Assembly: GCA_038241255.1 (NCBI GenBank)
Contig: JBBRFW010000006.1
Coordinates: 1 to 64,000 of the forward strand
Source of the DNA: Schlegelella_A sp038241255
GTDB taxonomy: Bacteria > Pseudomonadota > Gammaproteobacteria > Burkholderiales > Burkholderiaceae_C
Length of the DNA: 64,000 nt
Direction of reading: 5' to 3'
The notes beneath the pieces were generated by a model. It was not told the DNA's origin, did not search any database, and saw only the letters and a program-made list of their open reading frames with translations. This document shows positions 35,345 to 44,229 of the stretch, piece by piece; position 1 is the stretch's first letter; each line of letters begins with the position of its first letter. Made by a program: the position numbers and the translations under genes.

Positions 35345-35878
35345 GCTGCCGCAGTGAAGCCGCCTCACCCGAGTTGCTTGAGGCGCGACACTCCACGTCG
35401 TGGCGGGAAGCAGCATTGCGATGATCAGCGTCGCCGGTGGCGTTGCGGCCTACGTGTGGGCGCATCGGCGGCGCCGCCACCGACCCCAAGACCGGCGCTG
35501 TCCTAGGGCGCCCAGAGCATTGCTCGAGCGGATCGAGTCGGCGGCTGCCGCAACACCGGAGGTCGGCGGTTGGCGTACGTCCCTCCTCCTCTGCGTCGTG
35601 CTGCTCCCGTTTTCCAACAGGGTCGGGTTTATGGTCATGACGAGCTGGATCGGCGGTGACCCGGTATCGGTTTGGATCGTGATGGCCGCTATTTCGTCTA
35701 AAGCCATGGTCACCTGACGAAGGTGTCGGGACCAGGTCTTCACCATCTGCTGGTGGCATACCCGCGGCATCGAGCTGCTCTGGGCGTGGCTCTTCGGTGG
35801 CACGCTCGTCCTGGCGGCCGTCGAAACAAGTGGCGCGGCCGGCGCTGATTGGAATTCGCCGCGCAAGCAGCGCGCGGA
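35345..35878. other. 534-base spacer with no recognisable gene
   Basis: Base composition is lower in GC than the flanks. Short open frames exist on the plus strand (a possible 100-aa frame ending near 35717 and a hydrophobic stretch WAWLFGGTLVLAAV around 35785) and one on the minus strand, but none has a convincing start, domain or codon pattern. It may be decayed sequence between the two convergently placed flanking genes. Confidence 0.45.
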
Positions 35879-36967
35879 TTAGACCGCAGCGAAGCGGATC
35901 ACGCCGTCTCCGGCGACCGTGCGCTCGAGTTTGCCTTCGAACCAGAGCGCGTGCAGGTGGGCGAGCGACTCGCCCATCGCAAACGTCATCTGGTGGAGGT
36001 CGAGCTTGCGCTTGAACAGCACGGGGACGAGGTCGAATGCGCTCTGCGGCGCTTCGGCGCATGCGGCGACCGTCTCCGCGAAGCGCTCGGCGTGGTGCGC
36101 CTGCAGCTGGTCGATGCGCGTGTGCAGGCCCTTGAATGGCAGGCCGTGCGAGGGCAGAACGAGCACGCCAGCGTCGATCTCACGCATGCGCTCGATCGAG
36201 CCGAGATAGAGGGTCAGCGGGTCCGCCTCGGGCTCCACATCGACGACGCTGACGTTGGTCGAGATGCGCGGCAGCACCATGTCGCCGCTGATCAGCACGC
36301 GCTGGCGCTCGCCGTGCAACGCCATGTGCTCGGGCGAATGGCCGTAGCCGACGTGGCACGTCCAGTCGGCGCGCGCGGTGGCGCTCCCGATCGCTATCGT
36401 GCCGCGATCGAGCAGGCGCCGGTAGGACTCGGGCACGGCGGGAACGAGGTCGCGGTAGTAGTTAATCCGCAACGCGACCTGGTCGACCGCCCCTGGGTCG
36501 CGCGCCATGCCGTGCACCGCCATGAACGCGGCCGAGAGCGGCCCGCCGAAGCCGGCGCTCGCGGTGCTCGCCATGCGGGCGATGCCGAAGTCGGTGGCGC
36601 TGATCCAGAGGCGCGCGGCCCAGCGTTCGCACAGCCAGTGCGCCGAGCCGATGTGGTCCGGGTGCATGTGGGTGACGATTACGCGCAGCACGGGGAGGCC
36701 GTCGAGGCCGGTCGCGAACAGCTCCGTCCAGGCGGCGCGCGTCGCCGCGTCGTCGATGCCGCAGTCGACGATGCTCCAGCCCTCGCGCCCGGGCTTGCCG
36801 CCTTCGGCCGGGACCGAGTCGCGCAGCATCCAGACGTTGACGTGGTTGAGCGCGAACGGAAGCGCCATGCGCGCCCAGCGAACGCCCGGCGCGACCTCGA
36901 AGGCGCGGCCGGGCTCCGGGATCGCGGTGCCGAGGAAGTAATCGAGCTGACTTTCCAGAGCGTTCAT
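35879..36967 (-). CDS. metallo-beta-lactamase-fold hydrolase
   Basis: 362 aa. The zinc-binding motif THMHPDH is at 99-105, with further ligands in GYGHSPEHM and SGDMVLP, and a C-terminal extension of about 90 residues. This type of cytoplasmic MBL hydrolase is often found next to LiuR-type regulators and may act as a thioesterase or glyoxalase II-like enzyme, but the substrate is unknown. It is divergent from the MerR-family regulator, with a candidate operator in the 66-base gap. Confidence 0.87.
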   Translation of the reverse strand: MNALESQLDYFLGTAIPEPGRAFEVAPGVRWARMALPFALNHVNVWMLRDSVPAEGGKPGREGWSIVDCGIDDAATRAAWTELFATGLDGLPVLRVIVTHMHPDHIGSAHWLCERWAARLWISATDFGIARMASTASAGFGGPLSAAFMAVHGMARDPGAVDQVALRINYYRDLVPAVPESYRRLLDRGTIAIGSATARADWTCHVGYGHSPEHMALHGERQRVLISGDMVLPRISTNVSVVDVEPEADPLTLYLGSIERMREIDAGVLVLPSHGLPFKGLHTRIDQLQAHHAERFAETVAACAEAPQSAFDLVPVLFKRKLDLHQMTFAMGESLAHLHALWFEGKLERTVAGDGVIRFAAV

Positions 36968-36998
36968 CGGTCTCTCTTGGCCTTACACTTTCCGCACC

Positions 36999-37014
36999 TT
37001 ACGTAAACGTCAAC
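36999..37014. promoter_or_regulatory. imperfect palindrome between MBL hydrolase and MerR regulator, candidate LiuR operator
   Basis: CTTACGTAAACGTCAA matches the core TTGACGT-N2-ACGTCAA found perfectly at 19332-19347 in 12 of 14 half-site positions. It sits 19 bases before the ATG of the regulator and 31 bases before the divergent hydrolase start, a fitting spot for autoregulation. Confidence 0.6.
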
Positions 37015-37033
37015 CGAAGTTTAGTTGCTGATC

Positions 37034-37474
37034 ATGATCCGCGCCGCCGCACCGCGATTGCCCCGTGGCCGCATCGCGCGGCCGCCCGAAGCCGCTGCGA
37101 CCTTCACCATCGGCGAGCTGGCGCGTGAGTTCGGCCTAACGACGCGCGCGATCCGCTTCTACGAAGATTGCGGCCTGCTTGCGCCCGAGCGCAGCGGCAG
37201 GAACCGCGTCTACAGCGGGCGCGACCGCGCCCGCCTGACGCTGACGCTGCGCGGCAAGCGCCTCGGTCTGAAGCTCGCCGAGGTGAAGGACCTCGTCGAC
37301 ATGTACGAGACCCGCCGCGACACCGAGGCGCAGCTGCGCCGCTTCCTCGCCGTGCTGGTGCGCCACCGGGCCCAGCTCGAGACGCGCCTCGGCGAGCTGC
37401 GCACGACGCTCGACGAGGTGCTCGCGCAGGAAGCGGCGGCCAGGCAGTTGCTGCGCAGGAGGGCAAAGGAATGA
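37034..37474 (+). CDS. MerR-family regulator, LiuR-like
   Basis: 146 aa from the ATG at 37034 (a TTG at 37025 is a weaker alternative). The N-terminal winged HTH is typical of MerR: FTIGELAREFGLTTRAIRFY then EDCGLLAPERSGRNRVY. It is followed by a dimerisation helix (about 95-140). No metal-binding cysteines are present in the effector region. This fits the LiuR/IVD-type regulators of branched-chain amino-acid and acyl-CoA catabolism, which matches the thiolase, acyl-CoA dehydrogenase and HMG-CoA lyase genes downstream. It overlaps aceK by four bases (ATGA). Confidence 0.87.
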   Translation: MIRAAAPRLPRGRIARPPEAAATFTIGELAREFGLTTRAIRFYEDCGLLAPERSGRNRVYSGRDRARLTLTLRGKRLGLKLAEVKDLVDMYETRRDTEAQLRRFLAVLVRHRAQLETRLGELRTTLDEVLAQEAAARQLLRRRAKE

Positions 37475-39270
37475 GCTCGGGCGCCCCGGCCTTCCCGGCC
37501 GCGCTCACCGACGCGCGCGCGTTTGCGATCGCGCGCGCGATGCTCGACGGATTCGACCGTCACTACCGACTCTTCCGCCAGGCGAGCGCGGAGGCGAAGG
37601 CTCGCTTCGAGGCCGCCGACTGGCACGGCCAGCAGCAGGCACTGGCGCAGCGCATCGCCTACTACGAGCGGCGCGTGGCTGAGGCGACCGAACGCCTGCA
37701 GACGGAGTTCCAGGCCGCGACGCTGCCGATGGAGGTCTGGCAGCAGGTCAAGCTGCATTACATCGGCCTGCTCATCAACCACTACCAGCCCGAGCTCGCC
37801 GAGACCTTCTTCAATTCGGTAACGACCAAGATCCTGCACCGCAGCTATTTCCACAATGACTTCATCTTCGTGCGCTCGGCCGTGTCCACCGACCACCTCG
37901 AGAACGACGAGCCCGCGGCGCTGCCGACCTACCGCGCCTACTACCCGACCAAGGAGACGCTGGTCGAGACCTGGCACCGCGTCGTCACCAACTTCCAGCT
38001 CGAGCGCGAATTCGAGGACCTCGACCGCGACGTCGCCGACCTCATGAGCGCCGTCGACTCGCGGCTCGGCGAGTTCCGGCTGCGCGCGAACTTCCAGGTC
38101 CAGGTGCTGTCGTCGCTGTTCTTCCGCAACAAGGGCGCCTACGTCGTCGGCAAGATCATCAACGGCTTCAACGAGACGCCGTTCGCGTTGCCGATCCTGC
38201 ACGGCACCGGCGGCGGCCTCGTCATCGACGCGGCGCTGTTCGGCGAAGACGACCTCGAGCTCGTCTTCAGCTTCGCGCGCGCCTACTTCATGGTGACGAT
38301 GGAAGTGCCCTCGGCGTACGTGCAGTTCCTGCTCTCACTGATGCCGAGAAAGCCGCGCTCGGAGCTCTACAGTGCGCTCGGCCTGCAGAAGCAGGGCAAG
38401 AGCCTGTTCTATCGCGACCTCCTGATGCACATGCGTCACTCGTCGGACACCTTCCGCATCGCTCCCGGCATCAAGGGCATGGTGATGCTGGTGTTCGACC
38501 TGCCAAGCTTTCCCTACGTGTTCAAGGTGATCAAGGACTTCTACCCGGCGCAGAAGGACACCACGCGCGAGCTCATCAAGAGCAAGTACTTGCTCGTCAA
38601 GCAGCACGACCGCGTCGGCCGCATGGCCGACACGCTTGAGTACAGCGACGTCGCCTTCCCGCGTGCGCGCTTCGACGACGAGCTTGTCGCCGAGCTGCGC
38701 CACTTCTGCGCCAGCCTGGTCGAGGAGGAGGGCGAGATGCTCGTCATCCGCCACGTCTATATCGAGCGCCGGATGATTCCGCTCAACATCTATCTCCAGG
38801 ACGCGAGCGCGGAGCAGATCGCGGCCGTCGTCGTCGAGTACGGCAACGCGATCAAGGACCTGGTGCGCGCGAACATCTTTCCCGGCGACATGCTGTGGAA
38901 GAACTTCGGCGTCACCCGCCACGGCAAGGTCGTGTTCTACGACTACGACGAGATCGAATACCTCACCGACTGCAACTTCAGGAAGGTTCCCGAGGCCCGC
39001 AACGAGGAGGACGAGATGTCCGGCGAGGTCTGGTACCGGGTCGGCCCGAAAGACGTCTTCCCCGAGACCTTCGCGCCCTTCCTGCTCGGCAATCCGGCAG
39101 TGCGCGAGGTCTTCATGGCGCACCATGCCGATCTGCTGGATCCGGCATTCTGGCAGGGCCACAAGGAAGAAATCCGGGCTGGCTACGTGCATGATGTCTT
39201 CCCGTACGAGGCGCAGAAGCGCTTCGAGACGCGGCGTGCTGCGTCCGCCGCGACGTCGACCGCCGCTTGA
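37471..39270 (+). CDS. aceK: isocitrate dehydrogenase kinase/phosphatase
   Basis: 599 aa (E. coli about 578). Switches isocitrate dehydrogenase off and on by phosphorylation, so that carbon can flow through the glyoxylate shunt during growth on acetate-yielding substrates. The N-terminal regulatory part has RSYFHNDFIFVR. The kinase part has VFDLPSFPYVFKVIKD with the ATP-site lysine, and KNFGVTRHGKVVFYDYDEIEYL as the catalytic/metal loop. Coupled by ATGA overlap to the LiuR-like gene, not to aceBA. Confidence 0.97.
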   Translation: MSSGAPAFPAALTDARAFAIARAMLDGFDRHYRLFRQASAEAKARFEAADWHGQQQALAQRIAYYERRVAEATERLQTEFQAATLPMEVWQQVKLHYIGLLINHYQPELAETFFNSVTTKILHRSYFHNDFIFVRSAVSTDHLENDEPAALPTYRAYYPTKETLVETWHRVVTNFQLEREFEDLDRDVADLMSAVDSRLGEFRLRANFQVQVLSSLFFRNKGAYVVGKIINGFNETPFALPILHGTGGGLVIDAALFGEDDLELVFSFARAYFMVTMEVPSAYVQFLLSLMPRKPRSELYSALGLQKQGKSLFYRDLLMHMRHSSDTFRIAPGIKGMVMLVFDLPSFPYVFKVIKDFYPAQKDTTRELIKSKYLLVKQHDRVGRMADTLEYSDVAFPRARFDDELVAELRHFCASLVEEEGEMLVIRHVYIERRMIPLNIYLQDASAEQIAAVVVEYGNAIKDLVRANIFPGDMLWKNFGVTRHGKVVFYDYDEIEYLTDCNFRKVPEARNEEDEMSGEVWYRVGPKDVFPETFAPFLLGNPAVREVFMAHHADLLDPAFWQGHKEEIRAGYVHDVFPYEAQKRFETRRAASAATSTAA

Positions 39271-39289
39271 CCCGTCCCAGGAGCCCACC

Positions 39290-40468
39290 ATGGCCGATCC
39301 CATCGTCATCGTCTCCGCTGCGCGCACGCCGATCGGCGGCTTGCTCGGCGATTTCAGCGCCCTCGCCGCGCACCAGCTCGGCAGCGTCGCGGTCAAGGCC
39401 GCGGTCGAGCGCGCCGGCATCACCGGCGACGCGGTCGACGAGGTGCTGCTCGGCAACTGCCTCATGGCCGGCCAGGGCCAGGCGCCCGCTCGCCAAGCCG
39501 CGCTCGGCGCCGGCCTGCCGCAATCGGCGGGCGCGGTGACACTCTCGAAAATGTGCGGCTCGGGAATGCGGGCGATGATGTTCGCGCACGACATGCTGAT
39601 GGCAGAGAGCGCGGAGATCGTCGTCGCGGGGGGCATGGAAAGCATGACCAACGCGCCTCACCTGATGTTCGCCAGGAAGGGCATTCGCTACGGTGCCGCC
39701 CAGATGTACGACCACATGGCGATCGACGGCCTCGAAGATGCGTACGACCGCGGCCGCGCGATGGGCACCTTCGCCGAGGAGTGCGTCACCAAGTACGGCT
39801 TCACGCGCGAGGCGATGGACCGGTTCGCGATCGACTCGACCCAGCGCTCGAAGCAGGCCAACGAGGACGGAAGCTTCGACTGGGAGATGGCGCCGGTCGC
39901 GGTGCTCGGCAAGGCGGGCGAGACGGTGATCAAGTTCGACGAGCAGCCGTTCAAGGCTAGGCTCGACAAGATCCCGGGCCTGAAGCCGGCGTTCAAGAAG
40001 GACGGCACGATCACCGCTGCGACCTCGTCGAGCATCTCCGACGGCGCCGCCGCGCTGGTGCTGATGCGCGAGTCGACGGCGGCGCGGCTTGGCACGAAGC
40101 CGATCGCCCGCATCGCCGGCCACAGCGTCCACGCGCAGGCGCCCAACTGGTTCACGACCGCGCCGATCGGTGCGATCCAGAAGCTCCTGAAGCGCACCGG
40201 CTGGAATGCCAAGGACGTCGACCTCTGGGAAGTCAACGAGGCCTTCGCCGCCGTGACGATGGCGGCGATGTCCGAATTCAAGCTCGCGCACGAGATCGTC
40301 AACGTTCACGGCGGTGCGGTCGCGCTCGGCCACCCGATCGGCGCGAGCGGCGCCCGCATCGTCGTCACCCTGCTCGGCGCGCTCCGCAAGCAGGGCAAGA
40401 AGCGCGGCGTCGCGGCGCTTTGCATCGGCGGCGGCGAAGCGACGGCGCTGGCCGTCGAGATGCTCTAG
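39290..40468 (+). CDS. acetyl-CoA C-acyltransferase (thiolase)
   Basis: 392 aa from the ATG at 39290, with AGGAG about 8 bases upstream. The nucleophilic Cys89 lies in LSKMCGSGMRAMM. The second half has HGGAVALGHPIGASGARI with the catalytic His, and CIGGGEATALAVE with the second Cys. This is the degradative/biosynthetic acetoacetyl-CoA thiolase type. It follows aceK by 19 bases, and together with HMG-CoA lyase it would finish leucine breakdown to acetyl-CoA. Confidence 0.95.
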   Translation: MADPIVIVSAARTPIGGLLGDFSALAAHQLGSVAVKAAVERAGITGDAVDEVLLGNCLMAGQGQAPARQAALGAGLPQSAGAVTLSKMCGSGMRAMMFAHDMLMAESAEIVVAGGMESMTNAPHLMFARKGIRYGAAQMYDHMAIDGLEDAYDRGRAMGTFAEECVTKYGFTREAMDRFAIDSTQRSKQANEDGSFDWEMAPVAVLGKAGETVIKFDEQPFKARLDKIPGLKPAFKKDGTITAATSSSISDGAAALVLMRESTAARLGTKPIARIAGHSVHAQAPNWFTTAPIGAIQKLLKRTGWNAKDVDLWEVNEAFAAVTMAAMSEFKLAHEIVNVHGGAVALGHPIGASGARIVVTLLGALRKQGKKRGVAALCIGGGEATALAVEML

Positions 40469-40483
40469 CGGCGCGGCACGCCC

Positions 40484-41128
40484 GTGCTCGGCACGCATTC
40501 GCTCGGCGTCTTCGCGGCGACGGTTTTCGTCGTCAACGCGACGCCCGGCGTCGACATGATGCTGACGCTGACGCGCACGCTTCGCCACGGCGTCGCCGGC
40601 GGCATGGCGGCGGCGCTCGGCGTCATCGCGGGCTGCGTTGTCCACGCGCTGGTCGCCGCGTCCGGGCTGGCGGCGCTGCTGGCCGCGTCCGCGACGGCGT
40701 TCGCGCTCCTCAAGTGGATGGGCGCGGCCTACCTTCTTTGCCTCGCGCTCGGGATGCTGCGATCGGCCGCCCCGGGCGGCGCCGGGCACGCTGCGCTCGC
40801 GGTCGAGTGCGACGCGAGCCCGGGTGGGCGGCGCCTCTTCCGCCAAGGCGTGCTGACCAACGTCCTCAACCCGAAGATCGCGCTCTTCTTCCTTGCGCTG
40901 CTGCCGCAGTTCATCGACGTCGACGCCCCCGACAAGCTTGTCGCGTTCCTCTTCCTCGCCGCCTGGTTCGTCGTCCAGGGTGGGTTCTTCCTCACCGCCT
41001 TCGTTGTCCTCGTCGCGCCGTTGCGGCGCTGGCGCGCGAGCGCGGCGTGGCGACGCGGCTTGAACGCGACCGGCGCGGCGATCTTCGTATGGCTGGCGGC
41101 GCGCCTGGCGTTCGTCGAGCGGACGTGA
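40484..41128 (+). CDS. LysE/RhtB-family amino-acid exporter
   Basis: 214 aa, GTG start, about six transmembrane segments. The family pattern FVVNATPGVDMMLTLTRTL near the start and RQGVLTNVLNPKIALFFLALLPQF in the middle are diagnostic. Exports amino acids or derivatives; substrate unknown. Its stop overlaps the MaoC gene start (GTGA). Confidence 0.92.
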   Translation: MLGTHSLGVFAATVFVVNATPGVDMMLTLTRTLRHGVAGGMAAALGVIAGCVVHALVAASGLAALLAASATAFALLKWMGAAYLLCLALGMLRSAAPGGAGHAALAVECDASPGGRRLFRQGVLTNVLNPKIALFFLALLPQFIDVDAPDKLVAFLFLAAWFVVQGGFFLTAFVVLVAPLRRWRASAAWRRGLNATGAAIFVWLAARLAFVERT

Positions 41129-41613
41129 GTGCGCTGCCCGTGCCGCAGGCGCCGCTCGCCGAGATCGGCGAGACCTTCACCCAATGCGCGCGCTTCGGCG
41201 CCGACGAGATCCGCGCCTTCGCGACCTCCGTGCACGACCACAACCCGCTGCACCATGACGTCGCCGCCGCGCGCGCCGCCGGCTACCGCGGCCTGATCGC
41301 CTCGGGCACGCAGCTCGGCAGCGTCTTCATGGCGATGACGGCGACGCACTTCGCCCGGCCGACGGCCGACGGCCGGACGCGCCTGGGCCTCGGGATGGGC
41401 TTCGAGATTCGCTTTCGCGCGCCGGTCTACGCCGACGCCGACATCGACCTGCGCTGGACGGTGACCGGCATCGACCGGAAGGCGAGTCTCGACGGCTGGA
41501 TCACCCGCCTCGAGGGCGACGCCCGCGCGACCTCCGGCGTCGTTCTGAGCGGCACCGGTACGCTGCTCCTGCGCACGCCGCTGCGCAAGCCGGTACGCGG
41601 GGCGCCGCGATGA
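41125..41613 (+). CDS. MaoC-like (R)-hydratase domain protein
   Basis: 162 aa, GTG start. A hot-dog fold with the hydratase motif AFATSVHDHNPLHHD, where the Asp and His of the R-specific enoyl-CoA hydratase catalytic pair are visible, followed by GLIASGTQLGSVF. It could hydrate enoyl-CoA esters in the adjacent acyl-CoA pathway. Overlaps both neighbours by four bases (GTGA and ATGA). Confidence 0.87.
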   Translation: MSALPVPQAPLAEIGETFTQCARFGADEIRAFATSVHDHNPLHHDVAAARAAGYRGLIASGTQLGSVFMAMTATHFARPTADGRTRLGLGMGFEIRFRAPVYADADIDLRWTVTGIDRKASLDGWITRLEGDARATSGVVLSGTGTLLLRTPLRKPVRGAPR

Positions 41614-42740
41614 TCCTGAGCGACGACCATGTCGCCGTGCAGGACGCGGTGCGCGGCTTCGTCCGCGACCGCATCGCGCCGAATGCCGCGCAGTGGGACC
41701 GTGACGCGCATTTTCCGAGGGCCGAGCTGCAGGGGCTCGCCGCCCTCGGCTGCTACGGCGTCGCCGTGCCGGCCGAGCACGACGGCGCGGGGCTCGATTA
41801 CTTGGCGCTCGCGGTCATCCTCGAGGAGATCGCCGCCGGCGACGGCGCGACGTCGACGATCGTCAGCGTCAACAACTGCCCGGTCTGCTCGATCCTCATG
41901 GCGTGGGCGAGCGGGGAGCAGAAGGCGCAGTGGCTGAAGCCGCTCGCGCGCGGCGAGATGCTCGGCGCCTTCTGCCTGACCGAGCCGCACGTCGGCTCGG
42001 AGGCCAGCGGGCTGAAGACGACCGCGGTTCGCGACGGCGGCGAGTACGTGCTGGACGGCGTCAAGCAGTTCATCACCAGCGGCAAGAACGGCGACGTCGC
42101 GATCGTCATGGCCGTCACCGACACGGCGGCGGGCAAACGCGGCATCAGCGCTTTCGTCGTGCCGACGTCGACGCCCGGCTACACCGTCGCCGGCCTGGAG
42201 AAGAAGCTCGGCCAGCACGCGAGCGACACGGCGCAGATCGTCTTCGAGAAGTGCCGCGTTCCAGCAGGTAACTTGCTTGGCGAGGAAGGGCAGGGCCTCA
42301 AGATCGCGCTCTCGGGCCTCGAAGGCGGGCGCATCGGCATCGGCGCGCAGGCGATCGGTATGGCGCGCGCCGCGTTCGAGGCGGCGCTCGCGTATGCAAA
42401 GGAGCGCGTCGCCTTCGGCAAGCCGATCTTCGAACATCAGGCGGTGCAATTCCGCCTCGCCGAGATGGCGACGCAGATCGAGGCGGCGCGCCAGCTCGTC
42501 CACCACGCGGCGAGCCTCAAGGACGCCGGCCGGCCCTGCCTCAAGGAAGCGGCGATGGGCAAGCTCGTCGCCAGCGAAATGGCCGAGCGCGTCTGCAGCG
42601 ACGCGATCCAGGTCTTCGGCGGCTATGGGTACGTCAACGACTTTCCGGTCGAGCGCATCTACCGCGACGCTCGTGTCTGCCAGATCTACGAAGGCACGAG
42701 CGACGTGCAGAAGATCCTCATCGGCCGCGCGCTGGCCTGA
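41610..42740 (+). CDS. acyl-CoA dehydrogenase
   Basis: 376 aa, full length. FAD-dependent alpha,beta-oxidation of an acyl-CoA. The N-terminal helical domain, the FAD-binding middle (LGAFCLTEPHVGSEASGLKT and FITSGKNGDVAIVM) and the C-terminal domain (QVFGGYGYVNDFPVERIYRD) are present. The catalytic base is the Glu in YEGTSDVQK, the position used by short- and medium-chain enzymes. It may serve isobutyryl- or 2-methylbutyryl-CoA, but the specificity is not certain. Confidence 0.93.
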   Translation: MILSDDHVAVQDAVRGFVRDRIAPNAAQWDRDAHFPRAELQGLAALGCYGVAVPAEHDGAGLDYLALAVILEEIAAGDGATSTIVSVNNCPVCSILMAWASGEQKAQWLKPLARGEMLGAFCLTEPHVGSEASGLKTTAVRDGGEYVLDGVKQFITSGKNGDVAIVMAVTDTAAGKRGISAFVVPTSTPGYTVAGLEKKLGQHASDTAQIVFEKCRVPAGNLLGEEGQGLKIALSGLEGGRIGIGAQAIGMARAAFEAALAYAKERVAFGKPIFEHQAVQFRLAEMATQIEAARQLVHHAASLKDAGRPCLKEAAMGKLVASEMAERVCSDAIQVFGGYGYVNDFPVERIYRDARVCQIYEGTSDVQKILIGRALA

Positions 42741-42759
42741 GCGGGACGACGAAGCTGCG

Positions 42760-44229
42760 ATGGACGAGCGGCGCGCTCGCGAAGTGACCTTGCTCGAAGC
42801 GTTCGAGACGGCGCAGCCGGCGAGCCCGAGCTGGAGCGACGACGACCGGCAGTGGGCCGACCGCGTCGGGGTCGAAGCGGCGCCCGCGCAGAGCGCCCCG
42901 GCGGCGTTCGTCGCCGCGCGCGCCGGGCATGCGCTGCAGCGCCTCGCGGCGCGTGAGCCGACGCTCGCCCGTGCCGTCGCCGCGGCGTCTTGGCACGCGG
43001 GCGGCATCGCCGCGGTGGTGGTCATCGCCTTCGTGCTCGGCATCGGCTCCGATGCGATCGGCGGCGCCGGCCGCATCAATCTGCTCGCACCGCCGCTCTG
43101 GGGCGTCCTGGCCTGGAACCTGATCGTCTACGCATTGCTGATCGCGCTGCCTTTCGTGCGGCTTGCGCGCCAGGGGGCGGTTCGTCCCGGACCGATCGTC
43201 CGCGTCGCCGAGACGCTGCTGCGCGTTCGCGGCGGGCTGCCGCGCAGCGCGTCCGCAGGCAGCGCCGGTGCGCTGCGCCGCTTCGCTGCTCTCTGGCCGA
43301 CGCGCAGCCGGCGTCTGGCCGTGCTGCGCGGCGAGACCGCGCTGCACCTCGGCGCTGCCGCGCTCGCCCTCGGCCTCATCGCTGGTCTCTACGCGCGCGG
43401 CGTCGTGCTCGACTATCGCGCCGGTTGGGAGAGTACGTTCCTCGACGCGACGGCGGCGCACGCGCTGGTCGCCGCCGTGCTCGGCCCTGCTGCATCGCTC
43501 TCGGGGATCGCCTTGCCCGACGCCGCGTCCTTCGCCGCCCTGCGCAGCGCCCACGGCGTGACCGGCGCGGGGGCGCCCGCCGCGCCCTGGATCCACCTCA
43601 TCGCACTGACGCTCGCGCTGGCGGTCGTCGCGCCGCGCGCGCTGCTCGCGCTCTCCTGCGGCATCGCCGCCGGGTGGCGCTCGCGCCGCTTTCCGCTGCC
43701 GCTCGACGAGCCCTACTTCCAGCGCCTGGCACGGCTCGGCGGCCGTGCTCCGGCGCGGGTCGTCGTCTTTCCCTACGCCGCGACGCCGTCGCCGCAAGCG
43801 ACGCTCGGGCTGCACGCGCTGTTCGCCGCGACCTTCGGCGCCCGGCTCGAGGTTCGCGTCGCTGCGCGGGTGCCGTTTGGCGCGGAGGACGAGGCGCCGG
43901 CCGGGGTGGCCGCGGACACGACCCACGCCTTCGCCCTGTTCGACCTCGGCGCCACGCCCGAAGCCGAGCACCAGACGCGCTTCCTGCGCACGCTTGCCGG
44001 CGCGCTGCCCAACGGTGCCTCGGTCGGCGCGATCGTCGACGGGTCGGCGTTCGCGCGCCGCTTCGCCGGCCTCGGGACCCGCGTCGCCGAGCGACGCGAG
44101 GCGTGGCGGACCTGGGGCGAACAAGCGGGCACGGCCACGCTGGTCGTCGACCTCGAAGCCGCCGACGCGGCGAGCGCCGAGCCGCATTTGCAGGCCGCGC
44201 TCGCCCGCCCGGTGGAGATGCGTCGATGA
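42760..44229 (+). CDS. DUF2868 membrane protein
   Basis: 489 aa from the ATG at 42760 (MDERRAREVTLLEAFE). Four or more transmembrane helices lie around residues 85-110, 115-135, 195-215 and 280-300, with a soluble C-terminal half. DUF2868 proteins almost always pair with a DUF3482 GTPase, as here (ATGA overlap with the next gene). Function unknown. Confidence 0.85.
   Translation: MDERRAREVTLLEAFETAQPASPSWSDDDRQWADRVGVEAAPAQSAPAAFVAARAGHALQRLAAREPTLARAVAAASWHAGGIAAVVVIAFVLGIGSDAIGGAGRINLLAPPLWGVLAWNLIVYALLIALPFVRLARQGAVRPGPIVRVAETLLRVRGGLPRSASAGSAGALRRFAALWPTRSRRLAVLRGETALHLGAAALALGLIAGLYARGVVLDYRAGWESTFLDATAAHALVAAVLGPAASLSGIALPDAASFAALRSAHGVTGAGAPAAPWIHLIALTLALAVVAPRALLALSCGIAAGWRSRRFPLPLDEPYFQRLARLGGRAPARVVVFPYAATPSPQATLGLHALFAATFGARLEVRVAARVPFGAEDEAPAGVAADTTHAFALFDLGATPEAEHQTRFLRTLAGALPNGASVGAIVDGSAFARRFAGLGTRVAERREAWRTWGEQAGTATLVVDLEAADAASAEPHLQAALARPVEMRR

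Noticed and set aside
35400..35717. 105-aa plus-strand ORF with one hydrophobic segment
   Set aside because: No good ribosome site, no domain, and a composition that changes midway. Kept only as part of the spacer description.
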